Source of the DNA: a virus
Virus record (IMG/VR): IMGVR_UViG_3300046002_001336
Location: 1-26,453 of that record
Length of the DNA stretch: 26,453 nucleotides
Strand: one strand, 5' to 3'
In this document: one piece after another, positions 7,848 to 15,000 of the stretch
Layout: each line of letters opens with the position of its first letter
Position numbering within the stretch: the first letter of the stretch is position 1
The notes under the pieces: model-generated
Seen by the model: the letters and a program-made list of their open reading frames with translations, nothing else
Database searches by the model: none
What the model was told of the DNA's origin: nothing
Program-made: the position numbers and the translations under genes

Positions 7848-7886
7848 CCCTAGCTCAACCCCCTTTCTGAGCTAGGGTTTTCTTTT
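7848..7886 (+). terminator. Rho-independent terminator between protease operon and capsid gene
   Basis: A perfect 10-bp stem, CCCTAGCTCA (7848-7857) with TGAGCTAGGG (7868-7877), a 10-nt loop, then TTTTCTTTT. It would end or attenuate transcription before the capsid gene, which must then have its own promoter. Confidence 0.9.
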
Positions 7887-7908
7887 GCCTATAAAATTAT
7901 GACTAACA

Positions 7909-7951
7909 GTTGAGTGTAAGCACCGCTGTCTCTGTTGAGTGTCAGCACCGC
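7909..7951 (+). repeat. Two 18-bp direct repeats in the capsid gene leader
   Basis: GTTGAGTGTAAGCACCGC (7909-7926) and GTTGAGTGTCAGCACCGC (7934-7951) differ at one base and are separated by TGTCTCT, giving a 25-bp period. They lie between the terminator and the capsid ribosome-binding site. They may be regulator-binding sites or repeated RNA elements; the role is unknown. Confidence 0.85.
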
Positions 7952-7975
7952 AGGAAACCCACAATTCAATCTATT

Positions 7976-7990
7976 TAGGAGATACACATG
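7976..7990 (+). promoter_or_regulatory. Strong ribosome-binding site of the major capsid gene
   Basis: TTTAGGAGATACACATG is one of the strongest Shine-Dalgarno arrangements in the window and fits the high expression expected for the capsid. It fixes the start at 7988. Confidence 0.8.
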
Positions 7991-9139
7991 TCTGACTTTA
8001 TTAAGTCACAGATGGATGCTCGCAACAACCTCATCGCACAGGCTAGAGAAGTTCTAGACATTGCACAGGCTGAAAAGCGTGGACTATCCGCTGAAGAAAA
8101 CCAAAAGATTGCTCGCATCGAAGCTGACATTGACTCAGCCGATACAGCTATCAACACAGCTCGCAGCCTAGCAGAGCGTGAAGCTCGCGCTTCTGAGGCA
8201 GCAGCTTCATTCGCACCATCAGCACCATCAGCTTCAAACTCTGATGCTGACATTCTTCGCTCAATCGCTTCTGGCGAAATGCGTGGATACGACTTTGCTC
8301 GTGAAGCTCGTACTCTAGTACCATCCAGCAATACCGTTGGTCAGTCTTTCTTCGACCAAGTGTTTGAAATCGCTCAGCTAGTCGGTCCTATGCTAACCGT
8401 GTCTGAGGTATTCAACACCACCTCTGGTGAGAACCTAGTAATCCCGACAGTAACCGCTACCTCATCCGCAGGTTCAGTAGCAGCTGCTGGAACTATCTCC
8501 GAGAGCAACCCAACATTCTCATCCATCACCCTTGGTGCTGAGAAATACGGCGCACTTGTACAGGTAGCTCAGGAACTAGTAACTGATGCCGGATTCAACA
8601 TCACTAGCTACATCGCACAGCAGCTTGGAACCTCTTTGGGTCTACAGGCTAACTCTGTTCTAACCACAAAGCTATCTGCTGCCGCAGGCTCAGTAGTAAC
8701 TGGTGGAACTGGTGTTGCTGGTGCTGCTTCATACGAAAACCTAATTGACTTGGTTTACGGAATCGCCGATGGCGCTCGCGTACTTCCAGGCCTAGGCTTC
8801 CAGATGAGCAAGTCAGGTATCGCAGCAGCTCGCAAGCTAAAGGATGGCGCAGGAAACTATATCTGGACCAACTCAGCAGTACCAGGACAGCCAGCAACCT
8901 TGCTTGGCTACCCAGTATTTGAGAACCCAAATGTTGCCGCAGTTGGCACCGGAACAAAGAGCGTGCTCTTTGGACACTTGCCTTCCTTCAAGGTTCGTGT
9001 TGCTGGTGGAATCCGTGTTGACCAGAGCGCAGACTTTGCGTTCAACACAGACACCGTCACTTACAGAGGTCTAATCAGACTTGATGGTGGACTAACACAC
9101 GCTACCCACATTGGGTACTTCAAGGGTGGAGCAAGCTAA
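7988..9139 (+). CDS. Major capsid protein, HK97 fold
   Basis: A 383-residue HK97-type capsid precursor. Residues 1-65 form a charged, coiled-coil-like delta/scaffold domain (Ala-, Glu-, Arg-rich), followed by an Ala/Ser/Pro linker (66-85) where the protease probably cuts. The shell-forming part begins near residue 100 and contains VIPTVTATSSAG, the E-loop and spine region SSITLGAEKYGALVQVAQELV, and the P-domain segment LLGYPVFENPNV; it ends in strands around VDQSADFAFNTDTVTYRGLIRLDG. The gene sits between two terminators with its own strong ribosome-binding site. Leu codons are mostly CTA (16 of 29 by hand count, none CTG), an unusual bias for an actinobacterial virus. Confidence 0.95.
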   Translation: MSDFIKSQMDARNNLIAQAREVLDIAQAEKRGLSAEENQKIARIEADIDSADTAINTARSLAEREARASEAAASFAPSAPSASNSDADILRSIASGEMRGYDFAREARTLVPSSNTVGQSFFDQVFEIAQLVGPMLTVSEVFNTTSGENLVIPTVTATSSAGSVAAAGTISESNPTFSSITLGAEKYGALVQVAQELVTDAGFNITSYIAQQLGTSLGLQANSVLTTKLSAAAGSVVTGGTGVAGAASYENLIDLVYGIADGARVLPGLGFQMSKSGIAAARKLKDGAGNYIWTNSAVPGQPATLLGYPVFENPNVAAVGTGTKSVLFGHLPSFKVRVAGGIRVDQSADFAFNTDTVTYRGLIRLDGGLTHATHIGYFKGGAS

Positions 9140-9163
9140 ACCCTAGCTCTCCAGTAAAAAGCT

Positions 9164-9207
9164 GGCAGGGGTCGCAGAGCGTAGGACTGCGGCCCCTGCC
9201 TTTTTTT
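9164..9207 (+). terminator. Rho-independent terminator after the capsid gene
   Basis: A 14-bp stem with one G-U pair: GGCAGGGGTCGCAG (9164-9177) with CTGCGGCCCCTGCC (9187-9200), a 9-nt loop, followed by seven T residues. With the terminator at 7848 it isolates the capsid gene as its own transcription unit. Confidence 0.95.
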
Positions 9208-9209
9208 GC

Positions 9210-9221
9210 TATTGTTTATGT
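9210..9221 (+). promoter_or_regulatory. Probable -10 box for leaderless glycosyltransferase transcript
   Basis: TATTGT at 9210-9215 stands at -12 to -7 relative to the ATG at 9222, directly after the capsid terminator. There is no Shine-Dalgarno sequence, so the mRNA is probably leaderless. No clear -35 box. Confidence 0.5.
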
Positions 9222-10412
9222 ATGCCTACAAATAAAGAGAAACTGACTGGAGCTGTAAGCCTTTGGTCTAACAGCTACAACGCACCAACCGGATACGGAC
9301 AACAAGCGACTATGTTGCTTGACCGACTCAAACGCTCTGGCCTTGATGTCGCAATGCTTTCTAACTATGGGCTTGAGGGAATCCCCGGGACAATCTCAAC
9401 CCCTTATGGAAAAGTTCCACACTACCCAAGAGGCCTTGACCTTTACTCAAATGATTCGGGTCCGGTTGACCACAAGACCTTTATCTCACAGCACGACAAA
9501 CCAAATCTTTTTATAAGTCTTTACGATGTCTGGGTTATGAAGTCAAAGCTTTACGATGATTTTCCAATCGCAGCTTGGACACCGCTTGACCATGTAACCT
9601 TACCGCCGGGAGTTGAAAAGTTTTTACGCAAAGAGAATGTCACCCCAATAGCGATGTCACCACACGGAGTAAGACAGCTAACCGAAAAGGGTATTGCTTG
9701 TGAGTACGCACCTCACGCAATAGATACCAAGGTTTACAAGCCAACAAGCAAAATAGGTAAACACGAGATAAACGCTTATATGGGACTAGAGCCAGACCAG
9801 TTCCTAGTCGGAGTTGTTGCGGCTAACAAGGCATCAGGCCTAGTACACCGGAAAGCTTTCGGCGAACTTATCCTTGCCTTTAGTATCTTTGCTAAGAAAC
9901 ACTCTGATGCTGTTTTGTATCTACACACAGATGGTATGGGTCAAGCCGGTGGTTGGAACTTACTAAACATCCTGAACTCGGTTGGTATACCTAAAGAGCA
10001 GGTCATCTTTCCTAACCCTAATGATTACAGGTTCGGACTAGCTCAAGCTGACCTTGCTGCTCTTTATAGTCGAATGGATGTCTTGCTTGCGCCTAGCTTT
10101 GGTGAAGGCTTTGGCGTTCCTAGCGTTGAGGCTCAGGCTTGTGGCACTAGGGTAATCGGTTCTAACTGGGCAGCTACCCCGGACCTAGTAAGCCCTGACT
10201 CTTGGCTAACCGATGGACAGCTAAGTTGGGATGCTGGACAAGATGCTTGGTGGATGACCCCCAATGTATCTAGCTTAGTAAATGCGCTTGAAGAGTCTTA
10301 CAAAGCGGAGCGTGGACCATCACAGGTAGCCATAGACTTTGCGAGTCAGTTCGATGTTGAAAAGGTATGGGAGAATAACTGGATGCCAATTCTAAGAAAG
10401 TTACTTAAATGA
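9222..10412 (+). CDS. Glycosyltransferase, GT4/GT-B type
   Basis: A 396-residue GT-B fold enzyme. The C-terminal donor-binding half begins near LVGVVAANKASG (195-206) and carries the EX7E signature EGFGVPSVE (Glu295 and Glu303) within APSFGEGFGVPSVEAQACG, followed by VIGSNWAATPDLV. The N-terminal half has an opening segment with GYGQQATMLLDRL. Such enzymes transfer sugar from a nucleotide sugar; the acceptor cannot be read from sequence. Placement between capsid and connector genes points to virion glycosylation, as described for some mycobacteriophages; glycosylation of modified DNA bases is a less likely alternative. No signal peptide or membrane helix. The stop overlaps the next start (ATGA), so the two glycosyltransferases are probably co-translated. 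Confidence 0.88.
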   Translation: MPTNKEKLTGAVSLWSNSYNAPTGYGQQATMLLDRLKRSGLDVAMLSNYGLEGIPGTISTPYGKVPHYPRGLDLYSNDSGPVDHKTFISQHDKPNLFISLYDVWVMKSKLYDDFPIAAWTPLDHVTLPPGVEKFLRKENVTPIAMSPHGVRQLTEKGIACEYAPHAIDTKVYKPTSKIGKHEINAYMGLEPDQFLVGVVAANKASGLVHRKAFGELILAFSIFAKKHSDAVLYLHTDGMGQAGGWNLLNILNSVGIPKEQVIFPNPNDYRFGLAQADLAALYSRMDVLLAPSFGEGFGVPSVEAQACGTRVIGSNWAATPDLVSPDSWLTDGQLSWDAGQDAWWMTPNVSSLVNALEESYKAERGPSQVAIDFASQFDVEKVWENNWMPILRKLLK

Positions 10413-11056
10413 TTCCGGTCTTAGCTTTCCCAACTTACGCTAGGCACGACCTAGCCCAAAGAATGATTGACTCTATTGACTACCCAGTTGAGCATCTTGT
10501 AATTGTTGACAATTCTGGCAAGCGGGAGTTTAAGCCTATAAAGCCAGACACAGTAAAGAATCTTTGGCTTATACAAGTTCCTTTTGGTTTAGGGCCAACA
10601 GCAGCGATGAACTTTGTTATTAAATCAACCCCTCACTCTAAGTATTGGGTCTTTGCCAGCGAAGATACTTATTGTGCCCCCGGTGCTTTAGAAAAGATAC
10701 ACAACGAGGTAGATACTGAGGCTTTAAACTTTACGGACGCTGTTCCCGATTGGGCCTTTATTGCTATCGGTGAGGGTGTAGTTCTAAAGGCTGGATTATG
10801 TAGTGAGTTGTTTCATCCACTTTACTTTGATGACAATGACTATGAAAGAATTATTGATGCACATGGAATACCTAAAAAGCGTATCCACGCCACAATTCAC
10901 CATAACAACAGCTCCACTATTGCCGCTGGCTATGGTCCTAAAAATGCTCACACCTTTTCAATCAACCAAAGACTTTACGAGCAAAGGCGAGCTGAAAATA
11001 ACCTTAGAAGTGGCGAGTGGTCACTAAAGATACGCCGAGAGAATAGCTGGGACTAG
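10409..11056 (+). CDS. Glycosyltransferase-like protein, GT-A/GT2 type
   Basis: A 215-residue protein with a nucleotide-diphospho-sugar transferase start: PVLAFPTYARHDLAQRMIDSI (residues 3-23), VIVDNSG (31-37), GLGPTAAMNF (60-69) and VFASEDTY (81-88). The ED pair at 85-86 stands where GT2 enzymes have their metal-binding acidic motif, though a textbook DXD is missing. It is short for the family and lacks membrane helices. It is coupled by ATGA overlap to the GT4 gene and so probably adds a sugar in the same pathway, most plausibly on capsid or tail protein. Confidence 0.75.
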   Translation: MIPVLAFPTYARHDLAQRMIDSIDYPVEHLVIVDNSGKREFKPIKPDTVKNLWLIQVPFGLGPTAAMNFVIKSTPHSKYWVFASEDTYCAPGALEKIHNEVDTEALNFTDAVPDWAFIAIGEGVVLKAGLCSELFHPLYFDDNDYERIIDAHGIPKKRIHATIHHNNSSTIAAGYGPKNAHTFSINQRLYEQRRAENNLRSGEWSLKIRRENSWD

Positions 11057-11096
11057 TTTTTTAGTATCTTTTTATTTAGATAGAATAGAGAACATT
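11056..11096 (+). promoter_or_regulatory. AT-rich promoter region before the connector operon
   Basis: The 40 bases between the GT2 stop and the next ATG include TTTTTTAGTATCTT, sharing TTTTAGTAT with the motif at 50 and 26292, and TAGAAT (11081-11086), a good -10 box about 11 bases before the ATG at 11097. The transcript would have almost no leader; AGAG (11087-11090) is the only Shine-Dalgarno-like sequence. Confidence 0.45.
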
Positions 11097-11696
11097 ATGG
11101 CAATTACTCAAGGCTATGCCTCACTAACTCAAGTCAAGGCAGCACTTAGAATCACAGACACCGTAGATGACACTTTGCTCGAGATGGCTATAGAGTCAGG
11201 CTCAAGAGCTATTGACGGATATACTAACCGCAGCTTCTCATCACTTGGCACAGCAACTAGAATCTTTACTCCTAACGATTATCTAATCACAGAGATTGAT
11301 GACCTAATTAGCCTGACCGAACTAAAAACTAAATCAGATGATGACGGAAGCTTTGACCAAACTTGGACCGCTAATGATTACCAGCTTGAACCTCTAAACG
11401 GCAGAGTTGACGGATTACCGACTTCATACACTCACATACGAGCTGTTGGTGATTACTTATTTACTCAATGGGAGGGTGAAGCAACTGTACAAGTTACCGG
11501 CACTTGGGGATGGTCGGCAGTTCCAATCGCTATAACCCAAGCTTGTGTTATTCAGTCGAGCCGAATTTACAAGCGACTAGATAGCCCACTCGGTGTGGCA
11601 GGTATCTCCGACATCGGAATTATGCGAGTAAGTAACCAGCTTGACCCGGATGTCGCTCAGCTAGTTAGTCCCTACCGCAGAATTAGGTTCGCATAG
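11097..11696 (+). CDS. Head-tail connector (adaptor) protein, gp6/gp15-like
   Basis: A 199-residue protein with the helical pattern of phage head-tail adaptors: YASLTQVKAALRI (7-19), DTLLEMAIESGSRAIDGYTNRSF (25-47) and later IAITQACVIQSSRIYKRLDSP. These form a ring under the portal. The internal region with EPLNGRVDGLP and VQVTGTWGW is usual for actinophage versions. The stop TAG overlaps the following GTG start by one base (TAGTG). Confidence 0.85.
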   Translation: MAITQGYASLTQVKAALRITDTVDDTLLEMAIESGSRAIDGYTNRSFSSLGTATRIFTPNDYLITEIDDLISLTELKTKSDDDGSFDQTWTANDYQLEPLNGRVDGLPTSYTHIRAVGDYLFTQWEGEATVQVTGTWGWSAVPIAITQACVIQSSRIYKRLDSPLGVAGISDIGIMRVSNQLDPDVAQLVSPYRRIRFA

Positions 11697-12103
11697 TGGC
11701 ACTCATTAGCGAGCTTAGAACAGCTCTAGCTACCAACCTTGGAACTATTTCGGGATTACGCACGAGCGCAGAAATGCCTGATAACCCGAACCCACCGATT
11801 GCCTTGGTTAGACCTACAACTGTGGACTATAACCAAGCCTTCAATAAAGGTCTTACGCTTTACCGATTTTCCGTTGTGGTCGTTGTCGGCAGGGCAGCGG
11901 AAAAGTATGCGCAAAGGTCGCTTGATGCCTTCTGCTCTAGCACAGGAACCTCAAGTATCAAGAACGCAGTAGAATCAGATAAGACACTTGGTGGCAAAGC
12001 CTATGACTGCCGAGTGACTGAAATGACAAATTACACACCCATCCAAATGAATGATGGCACTTACTTAGCGGCAGAGTTTGCTGTTGATGTATTTGCCGAT
12101 TAG
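11696..12103 (+). CDS. Tail terminator-like protein
   Basis: A 135-residue protein starting at GTG, coupled to the connector gene. It begins with LISELRTALATNLGTISGLRTS, a typical opening of actinophage tail terminator proteins, and continues with strands ending in DCRVTEMTNYTPIQ and LAAEFAVDVFAD. Tail terminators cap the finished tail tube and dock it to the head connector. Position immediately upstream of the major tail protein supports the call. Confidence 0.75.
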   Translation: MALISELRTALATNLGTISGLRTSAEMPDNPNPPIALVRPTTVDYNQAFNKGLTLYRFSVVVVVGRAAEKYAQRSLDAFCSSTGTSSIKNAVESDKTLGGKAYDCRVTEMTNYTPIQMNDGTYLAAEFAVDVFAD

Positions 12104-12115
12104 GAGAAACATAAA

Positions 12116-12523
12116 TTGGCAAAATTCGTAGCAACTGACTATAAAGTCACCATCAACGGAACTAACCTAAGCACCTCGCTTGCTTCGGTTGAGCTTCCAA
12201 TAGAAATTGATGAGCAGGAGACAACAGCCTTCGGGTCTGAGTGGCGTACTAGGATTGCGGGCCTAAAATCTGGCTCAATCACCCTAGAGTTCCATCAGGA
12301 CTTCGCAGCTGGCGCACTTGACTCAATTCTTTGGCCACTACTCGGAACTAACGCAACTGTTACTGTTGTCCCAACTTCAGGAACTGTAAACTCAAGCAAC
12401 CCTAGCTACTCGGGTTCATTTTTGGTTACACAATATACTCCCTACGCTTCCACGGTGGGAGACCTCGCAACTGTGAGTCTGTCGTGGCCGCTAAGTGGAG
12501 CACTAACCCGAGCAACAGCGTAG
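12116..12523 (+). CDS. Major tail (tube) protein
   Basis: A 135-residue beta-rich protein beginning at TTG with TAGGAGAAAC as ribosome-binding site. Key stretches are KVTINGTNLSTSLASVELPI (residues 9-28), ETTAFGSEWRTRIAGLKSGSI (35-55) and LEFHQDFAAGALDSILWPLL, the pattern of short tail-tube proteins that stack as hexameric rings. It lies where the tube gene is expected, between tail terminator and the frameshifting chaperone pair. The TTG start is surprising for an abundant structural protein. Confidence 0.82.
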   Translation: MAKFVATDYKVTINGTNLSTSLASVELPIEIDEQETTAFGSEWRTRIAGLKSGSITLEFHQDFAAGALDSILWPLLGTNATVTVVPTSGTVNSSNPSYSGSFLVTQYTPYASTVGDLATVSLSWPLSGALTRATA

Positions 12524-12527
12524 AACC

Positions 12528-12788
12528 ATGCAAATCCCTTTCAAAGTTGAGTTTGTAGATGGTTCTAAAGAATCAGTTATTTGCGCTACACCGGACTTCA
12601 TCGCCTTCGAGGATAAGTTCAACCTAGCTGTAACAACGATTCAAAAAGACCCACGCCTTACTTACCTTGCTTACATTGTTTGGAACGCCCTACGCCGGAG
12701 AAAGCAAACTGACAAGAGCTTTGAGGAATTTGTCGACACTCTTGAGAACATCGAGGGTGACGACACAAACCCAAAAGTAAAGGAATAA
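12528..12788 (+). CDS. Tail assembly chaperone, short (G-like) product
   Basis: An 86-residue protein starting four bases after the tail tube stop. It has the usual helix pattern of G-type chaperones, PDFIAFEDKFNLAV (22-35) and RLTYLAYIVWNALRRRKQTDKSFEEFVDTL (43-72), and an acidic C-terminus. G-type proteins bind the tape measure before tube polymerisation. Near its end lies the slippery heptamer CCCAAAA (12770-12776), and an open -1 frame continues downstream as the T-like extension. Confidence 0.85.
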   Translation: MQIPFKVEFVDGSKESVICATPDFIAFEDKFNLAVTTIQKDPRLTYLAYIVWNALRRRKQTDKSFEEFVDTLENIEGDDTNPKVKE

Positions 12789-12946
12789 AGGGGCTGGGCG
12801 ATAAAAGTGCCCACCTTTTTATTGCAGCCTTAGCTTGTGAAACCGGGATTGCGCCATCGGTGCTAATGAATGAATCCGAACGGATGCTGTTTACCATGCA
12901 GATGTATCTGAAGGGTAAATCAGAAGCCATGAACAAGCGTAGGTAA
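12528..12946 (+). CDS. Tail assembly chaperone, -1 frameshift (G-T) product
   Basis: Predicted fusion: ribosomes read 12528-12776, slip back one base on C-CCA-AAA, and continue AGT-AAA-GGA to the TAA at 12944-12946. The extension reads SKGIKGLGDKSAHLFIAALA at first and then contains CETGIAPSVLMNESERML and a C-terminal GKSEAMNKRR, typical of T domains in actinophage G-T chaperones. The whole -1 frame is free of stops from the slip to 12944, and the next gene starts at 12950. Frameshifted tail chaperones are a conserved feature of siphoviruses; the slip itself is inferred. Confidence 0.85.
12770..12776 (+). other. Slippery heptamer CCCAAAA for -1 frameshift
   Basis: Read in the chaperone frame as C CCA AAA, matching X XXY YYZ. 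After a -1 slip both tRNAs can re-pair (CCA to CCC, AAA to AAA). The zero-frame stop follows ten bases later (12786-12788). No strong downstream hairpin was identified. Confidence 0.8.
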
Positions 12947-12949
12947 AAA

Positions 12950-13510
12950 ATGAAGATGCAACACTCAGTTGAGGTGTACGGCGTGAGGGAAACCCTTGCC
13001 GAAATCCGCAAGGTTGACCAAGACTTATTTTTTGCTATTCGTGGGCACATGAAGCGCACCGGTGACATTCTAGGTAATCGAGTAATTATGAGCTCACCTA
13101 TGACCGCACCAATTTCAGGGTTTAGAAACCACCGAGGCAGGACAGCTTGGAAGCCCGGCAGTTTTAAGACTGAGGTTTCAGGTCGTAATGCTCGCAGAGG
13201 AGCAACCGGGTCAACCCCTTTGCTATCTGTTAAGTTTGGTGGTGCTGCTTTTAACATCGCCGATATGGCAGGCAAAAAGAACCAAGTAAGAAAGCCAGTA
13301 ACAGAAATCTATGACTGGCGTGGGACTCGAAGACAGCACACAGTTACTACTCAAGGCAAGTCGATGGTTAGCGCACTAGGTCGTAGACCATCCCGGTATA
13401 TTTGGTCAGAGGCTGAAGGTCAGTTGCCAATGATTCAGCAAAGCGTTCTCTCTGGAGTTCAGGAATACATGGATACCGTAAACCGCAACATCGTGCAGGT
13501 GACTAAATAA
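12950..13510 (+). CDS. Putative HK97 gp10-like / minor tail protein
   Basis: A 186-residue basic protein: VEVYGVRETLAEIRKVDQDLF (residues 7-27) followed by an alpha helix, SSPMTAPISGFRNHRG (48-63), and repeated Gly/Arg-rich segments. The opening helix and the 'S-PM--P--G' stretch resemble HK97 gp10-type tail completion proteins, which usually sit upstream of the tail tube gene; here the gene lies between the chaperones and the tape measure. It is coupled to the tape measure by a TAATG overlap. The family call is tentative. Confidence 0.5.
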   Translation: MKMQHSVEVYGVRETLAEIRKVDQDLFFAIRGHMKRTGDILGNRVIMSSPMTAPISGFRNHRGRTAWKPGSFKTEVSGRNARRGATGSTPLLSVKFGGAAFNIADMAGKKNQVRKPVTEIYDWRGTRRQHTVTTQGKSMVSALGRRPSRYIWSEAEGQLPMIQQSVLSGVQEYMDTVNRNIVQVTK

Positions 13511-15000
13511 TGTCAATCAATATTAATATCCTTAGCAATTTTAATGGCACAGGATTTGACAAGCTAACTAGAGAGCTTGACCGGCTAAATACACCGATGG
13601 AAAAAATTGGTGCTGTTTCTCGTACGCTTGCGCCTGCCGCCATAATCGGACTAACAGCCCTGTCAGGTATGGCTGTCGGAGCTGTAAGGGCAGCTGAGGA
13701 AGCTCAGATTGCCAACAACAGACTTGATAGCGTTGCCGATTCAATGGGCTTATTTGGTACTAACACTAAGACTGTTACTGACCGACTAAAAGCTTTTGCC
13801 GATGAAACAAGTAAAAAGATTGCTGTTGACGATGAGCTAATTCTTTCAACTCAAGCACAGTTGATGAGCTTTAAGGATTTAGCAATTACTGCCGGAACAA
13901 CCGGAGGAGCTTTTGACAGGGCAACAGTAGCAGCCTTTGACATGGCAGCAGTATTTGGTGGAACTGGCGAGGACAACGCTATCAAACTTGGTAAGGCGTT
14001 AGGTAATCCAGTAGAGGGTGTAACTGCCCTAACCCGAGTTGGTATTTTGTTCACAGAAGAACAGAAAAAGATGATTGAAACTCTAGTTGCTTCTGGCGAT
14101 GTGCTTGGGGCGCAAGAGCTTATTCTAAAAGAAGTTGAAACACAGAGTGGTGGTGCCGCTGAGGCTACAGCTACCGACTCAGCAAAGATGTCTATTGCCT
14201 TTGGTGAAATGGCTGAGGCAATCGGTACTGGTTTGCTTCCGATACTTGAATTTGTCACACCTTTGATTATTGATTTCTTTGATTATATTGCGGCTAACTC
14301 CGGAGTAATAACAGTTCTTGCTGGTATCTTCGGTGCTCTTGCTGTAGCAATTTTGCTCGTAAACTTTGCCCTTAACGCTAACCCGATTGTAAAGGTTATA
14401 ACCCTTATTGCTTTCTTAGTTGCCGGAGTGGTTTTGCTGATTGACTGGCTCGTTGGTTTATACGGTGGCTGGGATAAGTTATTTGAAGACCTTGGTAAAT
14501 GGATTAAGGGATTCTCTATTGCTTTTGAGAAAGCCTTGTTTGAAATAGGTCAATTCTTTGGTGAGCTTTTCGGAGCTATCGGTGCAATTGCCAAGGGAGC
14601 ACTTAACGGAATACTTGGATTTGTCGAGGGATATATAAACTTTATTATTTCCGGCATCAATGGTCTTATAGACCTAATCAACACGGTCCTAGGTGCTGGC
14701 AAGGCTATCGGAATTAACTTACAAATAGGCAAGATACCAACAGTCACTATCCCAAGACTTGCTGAGGGTGGAATTGTAATGCCTAGACCCGGCGGAGTCC
14801 TTGCCAACATCGCTGAGGGTGGTCAGGCTGAAGCTGTTATTCCTCTTAATAGACTCGGTGACTTTACCGGCAAAGCAGGAAACACTTATAACATAACTGT
14901 CAATGGTGGAGTTGGCTCAGGCGCAACCATCGGCAAGTCAATCGTTGACGCAATTAAAGCCTATGAGCGAAGCTCTGGGGCTGTCTGGCAAGGTGCCTAA
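13510..15000 (+). CDS. Tape measure protein
   Basis: A 496-residue protein with coiled-coil and Ala-rich N-terminus, two strongly hydrophobic helices at about 266-289 and 293-318, amphipathic Gly/Phe-rich repeats (340-395), and the classic C-terminal tape-measure segment LAEGGIVMPRPGGVLANIAE (417-436) followed by QAEAVIPLNRL. Tape measures set tail length and insert into the host membrane during DNA ejection. At 496 residues it is short for the family and predicts a short siphovirus tail. It starts on TAATG from the preceding gene and ends on TAATG into the next. Confidence 0.92.
   Translation: MSININILSNFNGTGFDKLTRELDRLNTPMEKIGAVSRTLAPAAIIGLTALSGMAVGAVRAAEEAQIANNRLDSVADSMGLFGTNTKTVTDRLKAFADETSKKIAVDDELILSTQAQLMSFKDLAITAGTTGGAFDRATVAAFDMAAVFGGTGEDNAIKLGKALGNPVEGVTALTRVGILFTEEQKKMIETLVASGDVLGAQELILKEVETQSGGAAEATATDSAKMSIAFGEMAEAIGTGLLPILEFVTPLIIDFFDYIAANSGVITVLAGIFGALAVAILLVNFALNANPIVKVITLIAFLVAGVVLLIDWLVGLYGGWDKLFEDLGKWIKGFSIAFEKALFEIGQFFGELFGAIGAIAKGALNGILGFVEGYINFIISGINGLIDLINTVLGAGKAIGINLQIGKIPTVTIPRLAEGGIVMPRPGGVLANIAEGGQAEAVIPLNRLGDFTGKAGNTYNITVNGGVGSGATIGKSIVDAIKAYERSSGAVWQGA

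Noticed and set aside
7909-7951. Possible CRISPR-like repeats
   Set aside because: Only two copies with a 7-bp spacer and no cas genes.
12658-13275. 205-residue minus-strand frame
   Set aside because: Lies opposite the chaperone extension and the minor tail gene, both with coherent homology, so it is a shadow frame.
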